From assembly GCA_965279095.1 (NCBI GenBank), contig CBDIHH010000006.1:1-64000 (forward strand): a stretch of DNA of 64,000 bases. Reading direction: 5' to 3'. The notes beneath the pieces are model-generated. The model made no database searches, was not told the DNA's origin, and was given only the letters and a program-made list of their open reading frames with translations. The stretch comes from CBDIHH01 sp965279095. Lineage in GTDB: Bacteria; Pseudomonadota; Alphaproteobacteria; Caulobacterales; Caulobacteraceae. A program made the position numbers and the translations under genes. This document shows positions 43,161 to 51,910 of this stretch, in pieces (positions within the stretch are counted from its first letter, which is position 1; each line of letters opens with the position of its first letter).

Positions 43161-43859
43161 ATGGCCAGAACCATCGTCGTCGTCGGCTACGGCCCCGGGG
43201 TGGGGCGCGCGGTGGCGGAGCGGTTCGGGGGCGAGGGGTTCGCCGTGGCCCTGGTGGGGCGCAATGGCGACAAGCTGGCGGCGGGGGTCGCGGCGCTGGA
43301 GGCGCGGGGCGTGCGGGCGGCGGCCATCGTCGCCGACGCGGGGGATCCGGACTCCATCGCCGGGGCGATGGCTGAGGCCAGCGCGGCCCTGGGGCCGGTG
43401 ACGGTGCTGCACTGGAACGCTTACGGCGGCGGGGCGCGCGACCTGCTCGCGGCCTCGCCTGAGGCGGTGCGGGCGCTGTTCGATACGCCCATCGTCGGGC
43501 TGCTGGCGGCGGTGCGGGCGGCGCTCGGCGAGCTGAAGGCGGCGGGGGACGGGGCGGTGCTGATCACCAACGGCGGCTTCGGCCTGCCCTCGGCGCCGAT
43601 GGACGCCATCGCCGCGCGCATCAAGGTGATGGACACCGCCCTGGCCAACGGCGCCAAGCACAAGCTGGTGGGGCTGCTGGCGGAGCAGCTGAAGCCCGAG
43701 GGGGTGTTCGTGGGCGAGGTGATGGTATCGGGCAACATCGTCGGCGCCGACGCCGAGCCCGGCCGCGCGGGGATCGCCAGCTCGGCGGTGGCGGACGCGT
43801 TCTGGGAGATGTATGGCGCGCGCACCGACGCGCGGGCGTCGCTCAGCAACATGGGGTAG
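43161..43859 (+). CDS. SDR-fold oxidoreductase-like protein lacking the usual catalytic Tyr
   Basis: 232 residues with a Rossmann nucleotide-binding start (TIVVVGYGPGVGRAVAERFG), VALVGRNGDKLAAG, AAIVADAGDPDSIAGA and the HWNAYGGG strand. At the place of the classical Tyr-x3-Lys pair the sequence reads NGGFGLPSAPMDAIAARIKV, with no Tyr. Hence NAD(P) binding is likely but normal SDR catalysis is doubtful; a substrate role is unknown. It follows the hydrolase on the same strand. Confidence 0.8.
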   Translation: MARTIVVVGYGPGVGRAVAERFGGEGFAVALVGRNGDKLAAGVAALEARGVRAAAIVADAGDPDSIAGAMAEASAALGPVTVLHWNAYGGGARDLLAASPEAVRALFDTPIVGLLAAVRAALGELKAAGDGAVLITNGGFGLPSAPMDAIAARIKVMDTALANGAKHKLVGLLAEQLKPEGVFVGEVMVSGNIVGADAEPGRAGIASSAVADAFWEMYGARTDARASLSNMG

Positions 43860-43888
43860 GGGGGCGCGGCGCCGATATCAAGTCTCGG

Positions 43889-43908
43889 TTCCCCGGCGTA
43901 CGCCGGGA
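43889..43908. repeat. single palindromic repeat, GTAC-centred
   Basis: One copy of the CCCCGGCGTACGCCGGG unit seen paired at 8045 and 45534. It lies between the converging SDR and ubiD-family genes. Confidence 0.8.
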
Positions 43909-43937
43909 GTGCGGAGGGGGTTTGCGGTGTGGGGCCC

Positions 43938-45467
43938 CTAGCTCCAGATGGACCGGCCGCCGCCCGGCAGGCCCAGGCTCGCCCACATGGCGTCGACCTT
44001 GGCCACCACGGCGGGGTCCATGGCGATCTTCTCGCCCCATTCGCGGTGGGTCTCGGGGGGCCATTTGTTGGTGGCGTCGAGGCCGATCTTGGAGCCGAGG
44101 CCGCTCTCGGGGCTGGCGAAATCCAGGTAGTCGATGGGGGTGCGCTCCACCAGGGTGATGTCGCGGGCCGGGTCCATGCGGGTGGCCAGGGCCCACATGA
44201 CGTCCTTCCAGTCGCGGGCGTCGATGTCGTCGTCCACGACGATGACCCACTTGGTGTACATGAACTGGCGCAGGTAGCTCCAGACCCCCATCATCACCCG
44301 CTTGGCGTGGCCGGGGTAGGCCTTCTTCATGCTGACCACGGCGATGCGGTAGGAGCAGCCCTCGGGGGGCAGCCAGAAGTCGACGATCTCGGGGAACTGC
44401 TGGCGGATGAGGGGGATGAAGACCTCGTTCAGGGCCTCGCCGAGCACGGACGGCTCGTCGGGGGGGCGGCCGGTGAAGGTGGTCAGGTAGATGGGGTCGC
44501 GCCGCATGGTGATGGCGGTGACCTGGAAGACCGGGAATTTCTCGACGGAATTGTAGTAGCCGGTGTGGTCGCCGTAGGGGCCCTCGTCGGCGTAGTCGTC
44601 GAGGTGGACGAGGCCCTCGATGACGATCTCGGCCTGGGCGGGGACCATCAGGGGGACGGTCTTGGCCGCCACGAGCTCGACCTTGGCGCCGCGCAGGAGG
44701 CCGGCGAACTGGTATTCCGACAGGGTGTCGGGCACGGGGGTGACGGCGGCGAGGATGGTGCCGGGGTCGGCGCCGATCACCGCGCAGGCGGGCAGGGGCT
44801 CTCTCTTTCCGGAGGCTTTCCAGCGGCGGTGGTGTTGCGCCCCGCCGCGGTGGGCCAGCCAGCGCATGATGCAGCGGTCTTTCCCGATCACCTGCATGCG
44901 GTAGATGCCGAGGTTGACGTCGTCCTCCCGGTCCGCGGAGGGGCCCTTGGTGACCACCAGGGGCCAGGTGATCAGGGGGGCGGGCTCGCCCGGCCAGCAG
45001 GTCTGGATGGGCAGGCGCGCCAGGTCGATGTCGTCGCCGGTGAGGACGATCTCCTGGACCGGCGCGCGCTTGACCACCTGGGGGCGCATGGCCATCACCG
45101 TGCGGGCCAGGGGCAGCATTTCCATAGCGTCGGCGAAGCCGCGGGGGGGCTCCGGTTGGCGCAGGAAGGCCAGCAGCTCGCCCACCTCGCGCAGCTCGGG
45201 CGCGGTGGTGCGGGCCTTGCCCTGCAGGGTGACGCCCATGGCGACGCGTTTGACGGTGCCGAACAGGTTGGCCAGGCAGGGGATGGGCGAGGGCCGGCCG
45301 TCGGCGTCGACGGGGGTCTCGAACAGCACGGCGGGGCCGCCGGTGGCGAGCAGCCGGGTCTGGATCTCGGTCATCTCGAGCACGGTGGAGACGGGCGCCT
45401 TGACCCGCACCAGTTCCCCGGCGGCCTCCAGCTGGCCCATGAATTCGCGCAACGACCGGTAGGCCAT
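43938..45467 (-). CDS. ubiD: UbiD-family prenylated-FMN decarboxylase
   Basis: The ATG at 45467 gives 509 residues. Family blocks are YRSLREFMGQLEAAGELVRV, LPIQTCWPGEPAPLITWPLV, VNLGIYRMQVIGKDRCIMRW, LAHRGGAQHH and DEGPYGDHTGYYN, followed by VWSYLRQFMYTKWVIVVDDD. This pattern is that of the 3-octaprenyl-4-hydroxybenzoate decarboxylase of ubiquinone synthesis. UbiX, which makes the cofactor, is not seen in the window; ubiA is 4.3 kb away. The name rests on similarity to the ubiquinone branch. Confidence 0.9.
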   Translation of the reverse strand: MAYRSLREFMGQLEAAGELVRVKAPVSTVLEMTEIQTRLLATGGPAVLFETPVDADGRPSPIPCLANLFGTVKRVAMGVTLQGKARTTAPELREVGELLAFLRQPEPPRGFADAMEMLPLARTVMAMRPQVVKRAPVQEIVLTGDDIDLARLPIQTCWPGEPAPLITWPLVVTKGPSADREDDVNLGIYRMQVIGKDRCIMRWLAHRGGAQHHRRWKASGKREPLPACAVIGADPGTILAAVTPVPDTLSEYQFAGLLRGAKVELVAAKTVPLMVPAQAEIVIEGLVHLDDYADEGPYGDHTGYYNSVEKFPVFQVTAITMRRDPIYLTTFTGRPPDEPSVLGEALNEVFIPLIRQQFPEIVDFWLPPEGCSYRIAVVSMKKAYPGHAKRVMMGVWSYLRQFMYTKWVIVVDDDIDARDWKDVMWALATRMDPARDITLVERTPIDYLDFASPESGLGSKIGLDATNKWPPETHREWGEKIAMDPAVVAKVDAMWASLGLPGGGRSIWS

Positions 45468-45533
45468 GGATCCTCGCAAGTTGCGCGGAAGCTAGGGCGG
45501 GATGTTGCGCCTGTCACCTGCCTTCACGCCCGC

Positions 45534-45613
45534 ATCCCCGGCGTACGCCGGGGTCCAGATCAAGAGCGCTAAGGTCCGAGCCATAGGATCTGGGTCCCGG
45601 CGTACGCCGGGAA
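45534..45613. repeat. paired palindromic repeat (BIME-like), GTAC-centred
   Basis: Same arrangement as 8045-8123, with a different linker. It lies between the ubiD-family gene and the aldo/keto reductase gene. Confidence 0.85.
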
Positions 45614-45621
45614 TACGAGGA

Positions 45622-46467
45622 CTAGTGGTCGTCCAGGTCCATCGGCGCGTCCCAGGGCGGGGCGAAGGAGGGGGAGACCACGCGGGTGTTGACGGCGGAC
45701 AGGGCGCTGACCCGGGCCATCTCGTCCTCGGTGAGGGTGAAGCCCCAGATGTCGAAGTTCTGGCGCAGGCGCTCGGGGTTGCTGCTCTTGGGTATGGCGA
45801 TGACGCGGTCCTGCTGGACCAGCCAGCGCAGGGCCACCTGGCTGGCGGTGGCGCCGTGGGCCTGGCCGATCTGGGTCAGCACCGGGTCGCGTGCGAGGCG
45901 GCCGCGGGCCAGGGGGCAGTAGGCGGTGAGGCTGGAGCCGTGCCGGCGCAGGGTCTCCAGCAGGCGGCCCTGGGACAGCTGGGGGTGGTATTCCACCTGG
46001 TCGGTGGCCAGGGGCTCGGACGACAGCTTCTGCGCCTCGTTGAACATGGCCGAGGGGAAGTTGGCGACGCCGATGGCGCGGGCCAGGCCGCGGGTCTTGA
46101 CCTCGCACAGGGCGCCGAGGCTGTCGGCCAGGGGCACGTTCTCGTCGGGCCAGTGGATCAGCAGCAGGTCGACATAGTCCTGGTTCAGGCGCTTGAGGGC
46201 CGCCTCGGCGGCGGCCTGCAGGTCGCCGGCGGCGATGTCGGCGCGCCAGATCTTGGTGGTCAGGAAGATGTCGCCCCGGGCCACGGACGAGGCGCGGATG
46301 GCGCGGCCGACCTCCGGCTCGTTGCCGTACATGGCGGCGGTGTCGAGGTGGCGGTAGCCGATGCCCAGGGCCTCGAGGATCATCGCCTCCCCCTCCTCGC
46401 CCTTCATCTGCATGACGCCGAGGCCGAGGGCGGGGATCTGCACGCCGCCGCTGTCGATGAGGTTCAT
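45622..46467 (-). CDS. aldo/keto reductase
   Basis: The ATG at 46467 gives 281 residues. The catalytic tetrad region is complete: YRHLDTAAMYGNEPEVGRAI (Asp, Tyr), FLTTKIW (Lys) and LLLIHWPDENVP (His). IGVANFPSAMF and VIAIPKSSNPERL are the cofactor-binding marks. It is an NADPH-dependent enzyme of the DkgA/B-like group reducing small aldehydes or keto sugars; the substrate is open. It is divergent from the frameshifted epimerase-like gene. Confidence 0.9.
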   Translation of the reverse strand: MNLIDSGGVQIPALGLGVMQMKGEEGEAMILEALGIGYRHLDTAAMYGNEPEVGRAIRASSVARGDIFLTTKIWRADIAAGDLQAAAEAALKRLNQDYVDLLLIHWPDENVPLADSLGALCEVKTRGLARAIGVANFPSAMFNEAQKLSSEPLATDQVEYHPQLSQGRLLETLRRHGSSLTAYCPLARGRLARDPVLTQIGQAHGATASQVALRWLVQQDRVIAIPKSSNPERLRQNFDIWGFTLTEDEMARVSALSAVNTRVVSPSFAPPWDAPMDLDDH

Positions 46468-46536
46468 GGGGTCCGGCCGATCTGCTGATGAAGTGGGACT
46501 TGCAATATAGGGCGCGGGCGGGCGGAAGGTAGGCCG

Positions 46537-47395
46537 ATGGATTCGCACGGCCTGCAAACCCCCGTCCTGGTGCTCGGCGCCACCAGCCTGATCGGCCGCT
46601 TCGCCATGCCCCGGCTGGCGGCGGCGGGCGTCGAGGCGGTGGGGCTCAGCCGGCGGGCGCCGGGGGGGCGACGGGCGCTGGCTGCAGGCCGATCTGGCGG
46701 ACACCGACCTGGCCGGGCGGCTGCCCGCCGCGCCCACGGTGCTCAGCCTGTCGCCGATCTGGGTGCTGCCCCAGGCCCTGCCGGCCCTGGCGGGGGCGGG
46801 GATGCGGCGGCTGGTGGCCTTCTCGTCCACCAGCGTCTTCACCAAGGCGGCCTCGCCCGAGGCGGGCGAGCGGGCGGTGGCGGCGCGGCTGGCGGACGGG
46901 GAGGCGCGCACGCGGGCCTTCTGCGAGGCCCATGGGGTGGCCTGGACCCTCCTGCGGCCGACGATGATCTACGCCGAGGGCCAGGACCAGAACGTCTCGC
47001 GCCTGGCAAGCCTGATCGGACGCTTCGGGGTGCTGCCCCTGGCGGGTCGGGGCGAGGGCCTGCGCCAGCCGGTGCACGCCGACGACCTGGCCGCCGGGGC
47101 CCTCGCCGCCGCCGCCAGCCCCGCCGCCGAGAACCGCGCCTACGACCTCACCGGCGGCGAGACCCTGAGCTACCGGGACATGGCGGTGCGGGTGTTCGAG
47201 GGCCTGGGCCGCCGGCCGCGCATCCTCGCCGCGCCGCCGTGGCTGTGGCGGATCGGCCTGGCCCTGGCCGCGCCGGTGCTGCCGGGGGCGACGGCGGCCA
47301 TGGGCGGGCGGATGAGCGACGACCTCACCTTCGACAGCGCCCCCGCCCGGCGCGACTTCGCCTGGGCGCCGCGGGATTTCCGGCCGCGGTTCTGA
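46537..47395 (+). pseudogene. NAD(P)-dependent epimerase/dehydratase-like gene with a frameshift
   Basis: The frame from 46537 starts PVLVLGATSLIGRFAMPRLA, a Rossmann start, but breaks in the run of seven G at 46662-46668. The next frame continues the protein without gap (DGRWLQADLADTDLAG, then LSLSPIWVLPQALPALAGAG) and covers ARTRAFCEAHGVAWTLLRPT, MIYAEGQDQNVSRLASLI and LRQPVHADDLAAGALAAAAS to the stop at 47395. Six G instead of seven would restore one frame of about 285 residues. It may be a sequencing error, a true mutation or a slippery run. Confidence 0.8.
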
Positions 47396-47425
47396 GGGGG
47401 GGAGCTTCTATCCTCCATCCCCAAG

Positions 47426-47552
47426 GTCGTCATCCTGGGGCGCGCTCTTGCGCGAACCCGGGATCTAGCAGCTCCAGGCTGAACGCGCCGCACGGTGAGG
47501 TCTTCGCGGCTGGGTCCTGGATGAGTCCGCTGCGCGGCTCTCCAGGATGACG
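47426..47552. repeat. GTCGTCATCC...GGATGACGG element
   Basis: A 125-base element starting GTCGTCATCCTGGGGCGCGC and ending CTCCAGGATGACGG, so the ends pair. Members are also at 41445, 42096 and 47605, and in the other orientation at 17795 and 25177. Confidence 0.85.
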
Positions 47553-47604
47553 GTGAAGGGGGGCGGCGGTCGGAAAGGGCTGGGCGAACGCCTTATCAAA
47601 TAAG

Positions 47605-47731
47605 GTCGTCATCCCGGGGCGCGCTCTTGCGCGAACCCGGGATCCAGCAGCTCCAGGCTTGCCGCGCCGCACGGTGAGGTCTTCGCTGCTGGGTCCCGGA
47701 TGAGTCCGCTTCGCGGCTCTCCGGGATGACG
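47605..47731. repeat. GTCGTCATCC...GGATGACGG element, second copy
   Basis: A direct repeat of 47426-47552, about 180 bases downstream. Together they fill the 366-base gap 47396-47761; no gene is seen there. Confidence 0.85.
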
Positions 47732-47761
47732 GCGTTAAACAACGCGCGCGACCGGGGGCGC

Positions 47762-48226
47762 CTAGCCCCCCAGGTCCGCCTCGATCATGGCCAGGGACCG
47801 CTGGCGGCCGAGGTCCACGGGGCCGTGCGGCCCAAGCGCGAAGCAGCGCTCGCCGACCCAGATCTTGACCTCCAGCCCCCGCCCGGCGCCCGAGGCGGCC
47901 CAGGCCAGGAACTGGTCGTAGTAGGGGGCCTTGCGCCAGGCCAGGGGGGCGGCGGGGTCGACCTCCACCGCCATGGTCCGGCCGGCGTCGGTGAGATGGA
48001 TGACGAAGCGGGCGCGGTCGGGGCGCCACTGCGGCCCCAGGGCGTCGATCTTCAGCCAGTAGCAGACGAAGTCGCCGCATTCGGCGGGGCGGTCGGCATA
48101 GATGGCGCAGCCGGTGGCGCGGTCGTAGTGGACGCACCAGCGATGGGGCGGCTTGGCGATGGGCCGCACCCCCATCAGCTTGCAGCACAGGCCGCACTCG
48201 CCGCAGCTCTTGGTCGTGGGGGTCAC
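47762..48226 (-). CDS. YkgJ-family cysteine cluster protein
   Basis: A GTG start at 48226 (read TPTTKSCGECGLCCKLMGVR) gives 154 residues; the exact start is uncertain because the frame is open upstream. Cysteines CGECGLCC, RWCVHYDRATGCAIYADRP and AECGDFVCYW make the Cys-rich Zn/Fe-chelating domain typical of YkgJ/CxxCxxCC proteins. Function unknown; a metal or Fe-S site is likely. It is downstream of the methyltransferase gene on the same strand with a 56-base gap. Confidence 0.83.
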   Translation of the reverse strand: MTPTTKSCGECGLCCKLMGVRPIAKPPHRWCVHYDRATGCAIYADRPAECGDFVCYWLKIDALGPQWRPDRARFVIHLTDAGRTMAVEVDPAAPLAWRKAPYYDQFLAWAASGAGRGLEVKIWVGERCFALGPHGPVDLGRQRSLAMIEADLGG

Positions 48227-48282
48227 CGGCGCCTCGATGGTCTGAGGGCGGATCAATAGCGGGCCTGCGTGACAGTTCGATT

Positions 48283-48930
48283 TCAGGCGAAGGTGCAGAC
48301 CGAGGCGGCCTTGATCTCGCGGTCCTCGAGCTCGCGGGTGGTGGGGACCTGGTAGCGGGCCAGGGTGACCAGGCCCTCGCGCGGGAAGTAGGTGCGGCCG
48401 GGGTCGCCGATCAGCACCCGGGTCCCCGCCGCGTGGGCCTGGGCCAGCCAGGCCAGCACCCGGTCGGCCATCGGCTTCTCGTAGCAGACGTCCCCCGCCA
48501 CGATCAGGTCCACGGCCGGGGGCGGGGCCTGCAGCAGGTCCTGCGCCGTATAGGCGACGGCGACCCCGTTGGCCTCGGCGTTCAGGGCCACGGCGGCGGC
48601 GCAGAAGGGGTCGATGTCGCTGCCGAGCGCGCTCTTCGCCCCGGCCTTCATGGCGGCGATGGCCACCAGCCCCGAGCCCGTGGCGAAGTCCACCACCGTC
48701 CGGCCGGCCGCCTCCTCGGGATGGTCGAGGAGGTAACGGGCCACCGCCTGACCGCCCGCCCAGGCGAAGGCCCAGAACGGCGGCGCCAACCCCATCTCTC
48801 CCAGCGCCTCCTCGGTCATCCGCCAGATCGGGGTGATCTCGTCGGCCACGTGCAGCAGGATGCCGGGGGCGTGGGCGGTGGGCGCAAGCTGGGTGTTGGC
48901 GAGGATGAAGGCGCGCGGGTCCTCGATCAC
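48283..48930 (-). CDS. class I SAM-dependent methyltransferase, protein-lysine type (Nnt1-like)
   Basis: A GTG start at 48930 (IEDPRAFILANTQLAPTAHA) gives 215 residues. The SAM motif VVDFATGSGLVAIAAMKAGA is followed by GSDIDPFCAAAVALNAEANG and DLIVAGDVCYEKPMADRVL; PPFWAFAWAGGQAVARYLL precedes it. This matches the COG3897/ETFB lysine methyltransferase-like group. The substrate is probably a protein lysine, by analogy. The GTG overlaps the stop of the lipoprotein gene by 4 bases, so translation is coupled. Confidence 0.85.
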   Translation of the reverse strand: MIEDPRAFILANTQLAPTAHAPGILLHVADEITPIWRMTEEALGEMGLAPPFWAFAWAGGQAVARYLLDHPEEAAGRTVVDFATGSGLVAIAAMKAGAKSALGSDIDPFCAAAVALNAEANGVAVAYTAQDLLQAPPPAVDLIVAGDVCYEKPMADRVLAWLAQAHAAGTRVLIGDPGRTYFPREGLVTLARYQVPTTRELEDREIKAASVCTFA

Positions 48931-49718
48931 GGTTTGGTAGCGGCGCCGGGGCGGACCGCGGCGGGCTCGCCCGCGAACAGCGGCCGCCAGGCCGGCGCCA
49001 GGGCCGCGGCGAAGGCGGCCTGGGGGAGGGTGACGTCGTAGTCGCCCGCCACGGCGGCCCCCAGGGCATAGGCGTCGAAGTGGAAGGTCATGCCGCCGAA
49101 CCGGCCGCGCACGGTGGAGGGCGCCAGCACCGCCTCGGCGCTCTTCCAGGTGGGACAACTCCAGTCGCCGGCGCCCGCCGCCTGGGGGCCGAGGCGCGCG
49201 GCCTTGGCCTGGCGCACCGCCTCGCACAGGCGGGCGTCCAGGGCCGCGAAGTCCGCATCCGGGCGGAACAGGGCCGACTGGGCGACGGGCGCCTCGGTGC
49301 GCCGGTCCCACAGGAGCGCGGTGGACCCGTGGTTGGGATGCAGGGCGCCGGTGAAATCGCGCCAGTCCTGCCGCAGGCTGACGATCTGCGGGCTGTCGGC
49401 GGTGACGCGCCAGCGCAGGGTGCGCTCATAGGGAGCCGCGGGCTCGCCGGCTTTTTCGGCGGCGCGGTCCTCCTCGGCCTGGCGGGCGAAGGCGAGCAGC
49501 TGTCGGCGGCCGTCCGTGTAGAGCTTCAGGTGCAGCACCGGATAGAGCTGGATGCGCCGGTCGAGGGTGAGGGAGACGGTGGCCGAAGGCGTGGTCTGGG
49601 CGAAGGTGAGGGGCGCGGCCGGCGGCGGCGGGGGCGCCGGGGCAGGCTTGCGCTGGCAGGCGCCCAGGGCGAGGGCCGCCGTCGCCGCCAGCAAGGTCAG
49701 GGTGGCGCGCAGGCGCAT
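48927..49718 (-). CDS. lipoprotein with DUF4163/DUF3298-like domains
   Basis: 263 residues with a lipoprotein signal (LTLLAATAALALGACQRK) and a Pro-rich linker. The mature part reads RRIQLYPVLHLKLYTDGRRQ, then WRDFTGALHPNHGSTALLWD, the sequence of DUF4163/DUF3298 (RsiV-like) exported proteins, with FHFDAYALGAAVAGDYDVTL near the end. These domains are often in the periplasm, and RsiV members bind lysozyme. Role here unknown. It sits directly after ubiA (stop-to-start gap zero) and overlaps the methyltransferase gene. Confidence 0.82.
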   Translation of the reverse strand: MRLRATLTLLAATAALALGACQRKPAPAPPPPPAAPLTFAQTTPSATVSLTLDRRIQLYPVLHLKLYTDGRRQLLAFARQAEEDRAAEKAGEPAAPYERTLRWRVTADSPQIVSLRQDWRDFTGALHPNHGSTALLWDRRTEAPVAQSALFRPDADFAALDARLCEAVRQAKAARLGPQAAGAGDWSCPTWKSAEAVLAPSTVRGRFGGMTFHFDAYALGAAVAGDYDVTLPQAAFAAALAPAWRPLFAGEPAAVRPGAATKP

Positions 49719-50660
49719 TCACAGGGCTCCCAGGTCGCCGTAGACATGCCACATCCCGGCGACCAGGGCGGCGACCATCACCAGCCCGGCCTCGCGGTTG
49801 GACCGGAACAGCCGCAAGGCGCCAGCGGCGTCATCGGTGCGCACCGCCGCCGCCTGGCGCGACAGGAGCAGGGCGCCCAGGGCCGCCAAGGGCAGGAAGA
49901 GGGGACCGAGCTTGGCCAGGGCGGCCGCCGCCAGCAGGCAGGCGAAACTGGCGATGTAGAAGGCCAGCACCGCGGGCCGGGCATGGTCGCCCAGGGCCCG
50001 GGCCGAGGACTTGACCCCAACCAGGGCGTCGTCCTCGACATCCTGCAGGGCGTAGATGGTGTCGTAGCCGAGGGTCCAGAAGATCCCCGACGCATAGAGC
50101 AGGAAGGCCGGGGTGCTCAGATGGCCGGACGCCGCCGCATAGCCCAGAAGCGCGCCCCAGTTGAAGGTCAGCCCCAGCCACGCCTGGGGCCACCAGGTGA
50201 TCCGCTTCATGAACGGATAGGCCGCCACCAGGGCCAGGGAGGCGACGCCCAGGGCGATGGCGACCAGGTTCATGGTGAGCAGGATGCCGAGACTGACCAG
50301 GCTGAGCAGGGCGACGAAGGCGGCCGCGCCGCGCACGCTGACCTGCCCCGAGGGGATCGGCCGGCCGGCGGTGCGCGACACCTTCGCGTCGATGTCGCGG
50401 TCGACGATGTCGTTGTAGGCGCAGCCGGCGGCGCGCATCAGCAGGGCGCCGAGGGCGATGAGGGTCAGCAGGACAGGGTCCGGCCAGTGGCCCTTCTGCG
50501 CGCCCGCCAGCGCCACCCCCTGCCACCCGGGCAGCAGCAGCAGCCAGGCGCCGATGGGCCGATCGAACCGCCCCAGCTTCAGCCACGGGCGCGCGGCTGT
50601 GGGGGCGTAGCGGTCGACCCAGTTGTCGGCGGCGGCGTCGGGGAGGGGGGCGGTGGTCAT
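49719..50660 (-). CDS. ubiA: 4-hydroxybenzoate polyprenyltransferase
   Basis: The ATG at 50660 gives 313 residues with eight or nine hydrophobic helices. The prenyl diphosphate sites are visible: CAYNDIVDRDIDAKVSRTAG (first Asp-rich motif) and YALQDVEDDALVGVKSSA (second). The start YAPTAARPWLKLGRFDRPIG and GAWLLLLPGWQGVALA are typical of UbiA. The enzyme attaches the polyprenyl tail to 4-hydroxybenzoate in ubiquinone synthesis. The lipoprotein gene follows it without gap. Confidence 0.94.
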   Translation of the reverse strand: MTTAPLPDAAADNWVDRYAPTAARPWLKLGRFDRPIGAWLLLLPGWQGVALAGAQKGHWPDPVLLTLIALGALLMRAAGCAYNDIVDRDIDAKVSRTAGRPIPSGQVSVRGAAAFVALLSLVSLGILLTMNLVAIALGVASLALVAAYPFMKRITWWPQAWLGLTFNWGALLGYAAASGHLSTPAFLLYASGIFWTLGYDTIYALQDVEDDALVGVKSSARALGDHARPAVLAFYIASFACLLAAAALAKLGPLFLPLAALGALLLSRQAAAVRTDDAAGALRLFRSNREAGLVMVAALVAGMWHVYGDLGAL

Positions 50661-50739
50661 GGGGGCGCAGATTAGGGGCGCGGCGGCTGGGAGGCCAGCG
50701 GGACGCGGGGCGGGGGGCGGGAACATGCTGAAGGGCGCA

Positions 50740-51113
50740 GGGGGCGTCCCTCTCCCCGACTTTCGGGGAGAGGTTAGGTGAGGGGGTTCCGAGCGTCAGC
50801 GAGGAACGCCGCGGCGAAGTCGCGGCACATTCGAAAAGCTCAGCGCGCAGGAACGCCCCCTCACCCAACCTCTCCCCGCAAGCGGGGCGAGGGGCTCCGC
50901 ATCGCTCTCGGCCAGCGTCAGGATTCGACACCAAGACCGCAAAGACCACGAAGACCACAAAGATGGCGGCGACCCAGGGGCTTATGCTCCCCCGTTCTTA
51001 CGGGGGAGCTGTCCCGGAGGGACTGAGGGGGCAAACCGTCGCGCCGCCGTTTGCCCCCTCCGAGCCCCCGCTCTTCGGCGGGGGCGCACCTCCCCCGCTT
51101 CGCGGGGGAGGAT
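50740..51113. repeat. mixed palindromic repeats upstream of ubiA
   Basis: The 724-base gap 50661-51384 has a facing pair CTCTCCCCGACTTTCGGGGA and CCTCTCCCCGCAAGCGGGGC (50740-50896). A short A-rich stretch with AAGACCAC repeats follows (50934-50964). Then three hairpins with CTCCCCCG...CGGGGGAG arms lie at 50985-51113. From 51114 to 51384 nothing recognisable is seen. Confidence 0.75.
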
Positions 51114-51384
51114 AGGTTGCGGTGACAGCGCCCTTTAATTCATGGACCGAGACGTCTGCCTCGCCCGCCGGCTCGCCAGCAGGTCGCGATTCAATCGGTC
51201 GTCCTCGTCCCGGAAAAAGAGGCTTGCGCGCACCTGCTGGTCGGCCTGGAGGGAAGGTCGGAACCCCGGCGAAGACCGCGCAGGCGAGGCTTGGCCGAAG
51301 TATGGCGGGGTTGAGTTCAGTGCACTGTCACCGCAATCCTGTCACCGCCATTCGCTTTTGTGGAAATGCGTAACGGCGTTGAGC

Positions 51385-51852
51385 TTACCGTCGCTTAATT
51401 TCGCAAGCAGCGATGATGAAGGTGGGTGACTTGGAATTTACGATAAGCCTGTAATCTCGCCTCAAGCGCAGTGTGATTCCCGACTGTCTTCCATCTTTAT
51501 AATGATTATCAGCAAATAGTATAGAGAATGTGGGATTGTTAATATATTTTCCATTGAAAAAGTAAGCCTCAGAAAATTTCACGTCAGCTTCATACCAATT
51601 ACGGAAGCATGACGAGTGCGGCCCACGATCCGCACATGTGGATTTCTGGATTACTACGCTTCTGGCGTCACGGGCAATTATCGTTCTGGAGGTTTCGGGA
51701 GGTTTGTTGCAAGAGGCGGTGCTCCACGGGAATGTGAGGCATGGGCCACAATCAGTCATGGTGGCGATAGATTTCGGGGGTGAATCGCTAGCGCATCCAG
51801 ATATCAGAATCAGGCCTGAAATCAGTAGCGTTGGATATCTTGGATCAATCAC
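51385..51852 (-). CDS. hypothetical lipoprotein of low GC
   Basis: 155 residues with a lipoprotein signal (YPTLLISGLILISGC, Cys20). The mature protein contains several Cys (DCGPCLTFPWSTASC, TCADRGPHSSCFRNW), the central YEADVKFSEAYFFNGKYINN and a beta-rich end (RDYRLIVNSKSPTFIIAACE). GC is clearly lower than average, and it is next to the toxin-antitoxin pair, so transfer is likely. No family recognised. Confidence 0.6.
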   Translation of the reverse strand: MIDPRYPTLLISGLILISGCASDSPPKSIATMTDCGPCLTFPWSTASCNKPPETSRTIIARDARSVVIQKSTCADRGPHSSCFRNWYEADVKFSEAYFFNGKYINNPTFSILFADNHYKDGRQSGITLRLRRDYRLIVNSKSPTFIIAACEIKRR

Positions 51853-51910
51853 GTCTGCCTCACATAGTCTCTACATAATATTACGGTGACAGTGCGCTTC
51901 ACTCCACTGC

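Noticed and set aside
43929..45572. A 547-codon plus-strand frame opposite the ubiD-family gene
   Set aside because: Antisense of a well-conserved enzyme, low complexity, no recognisable domain.
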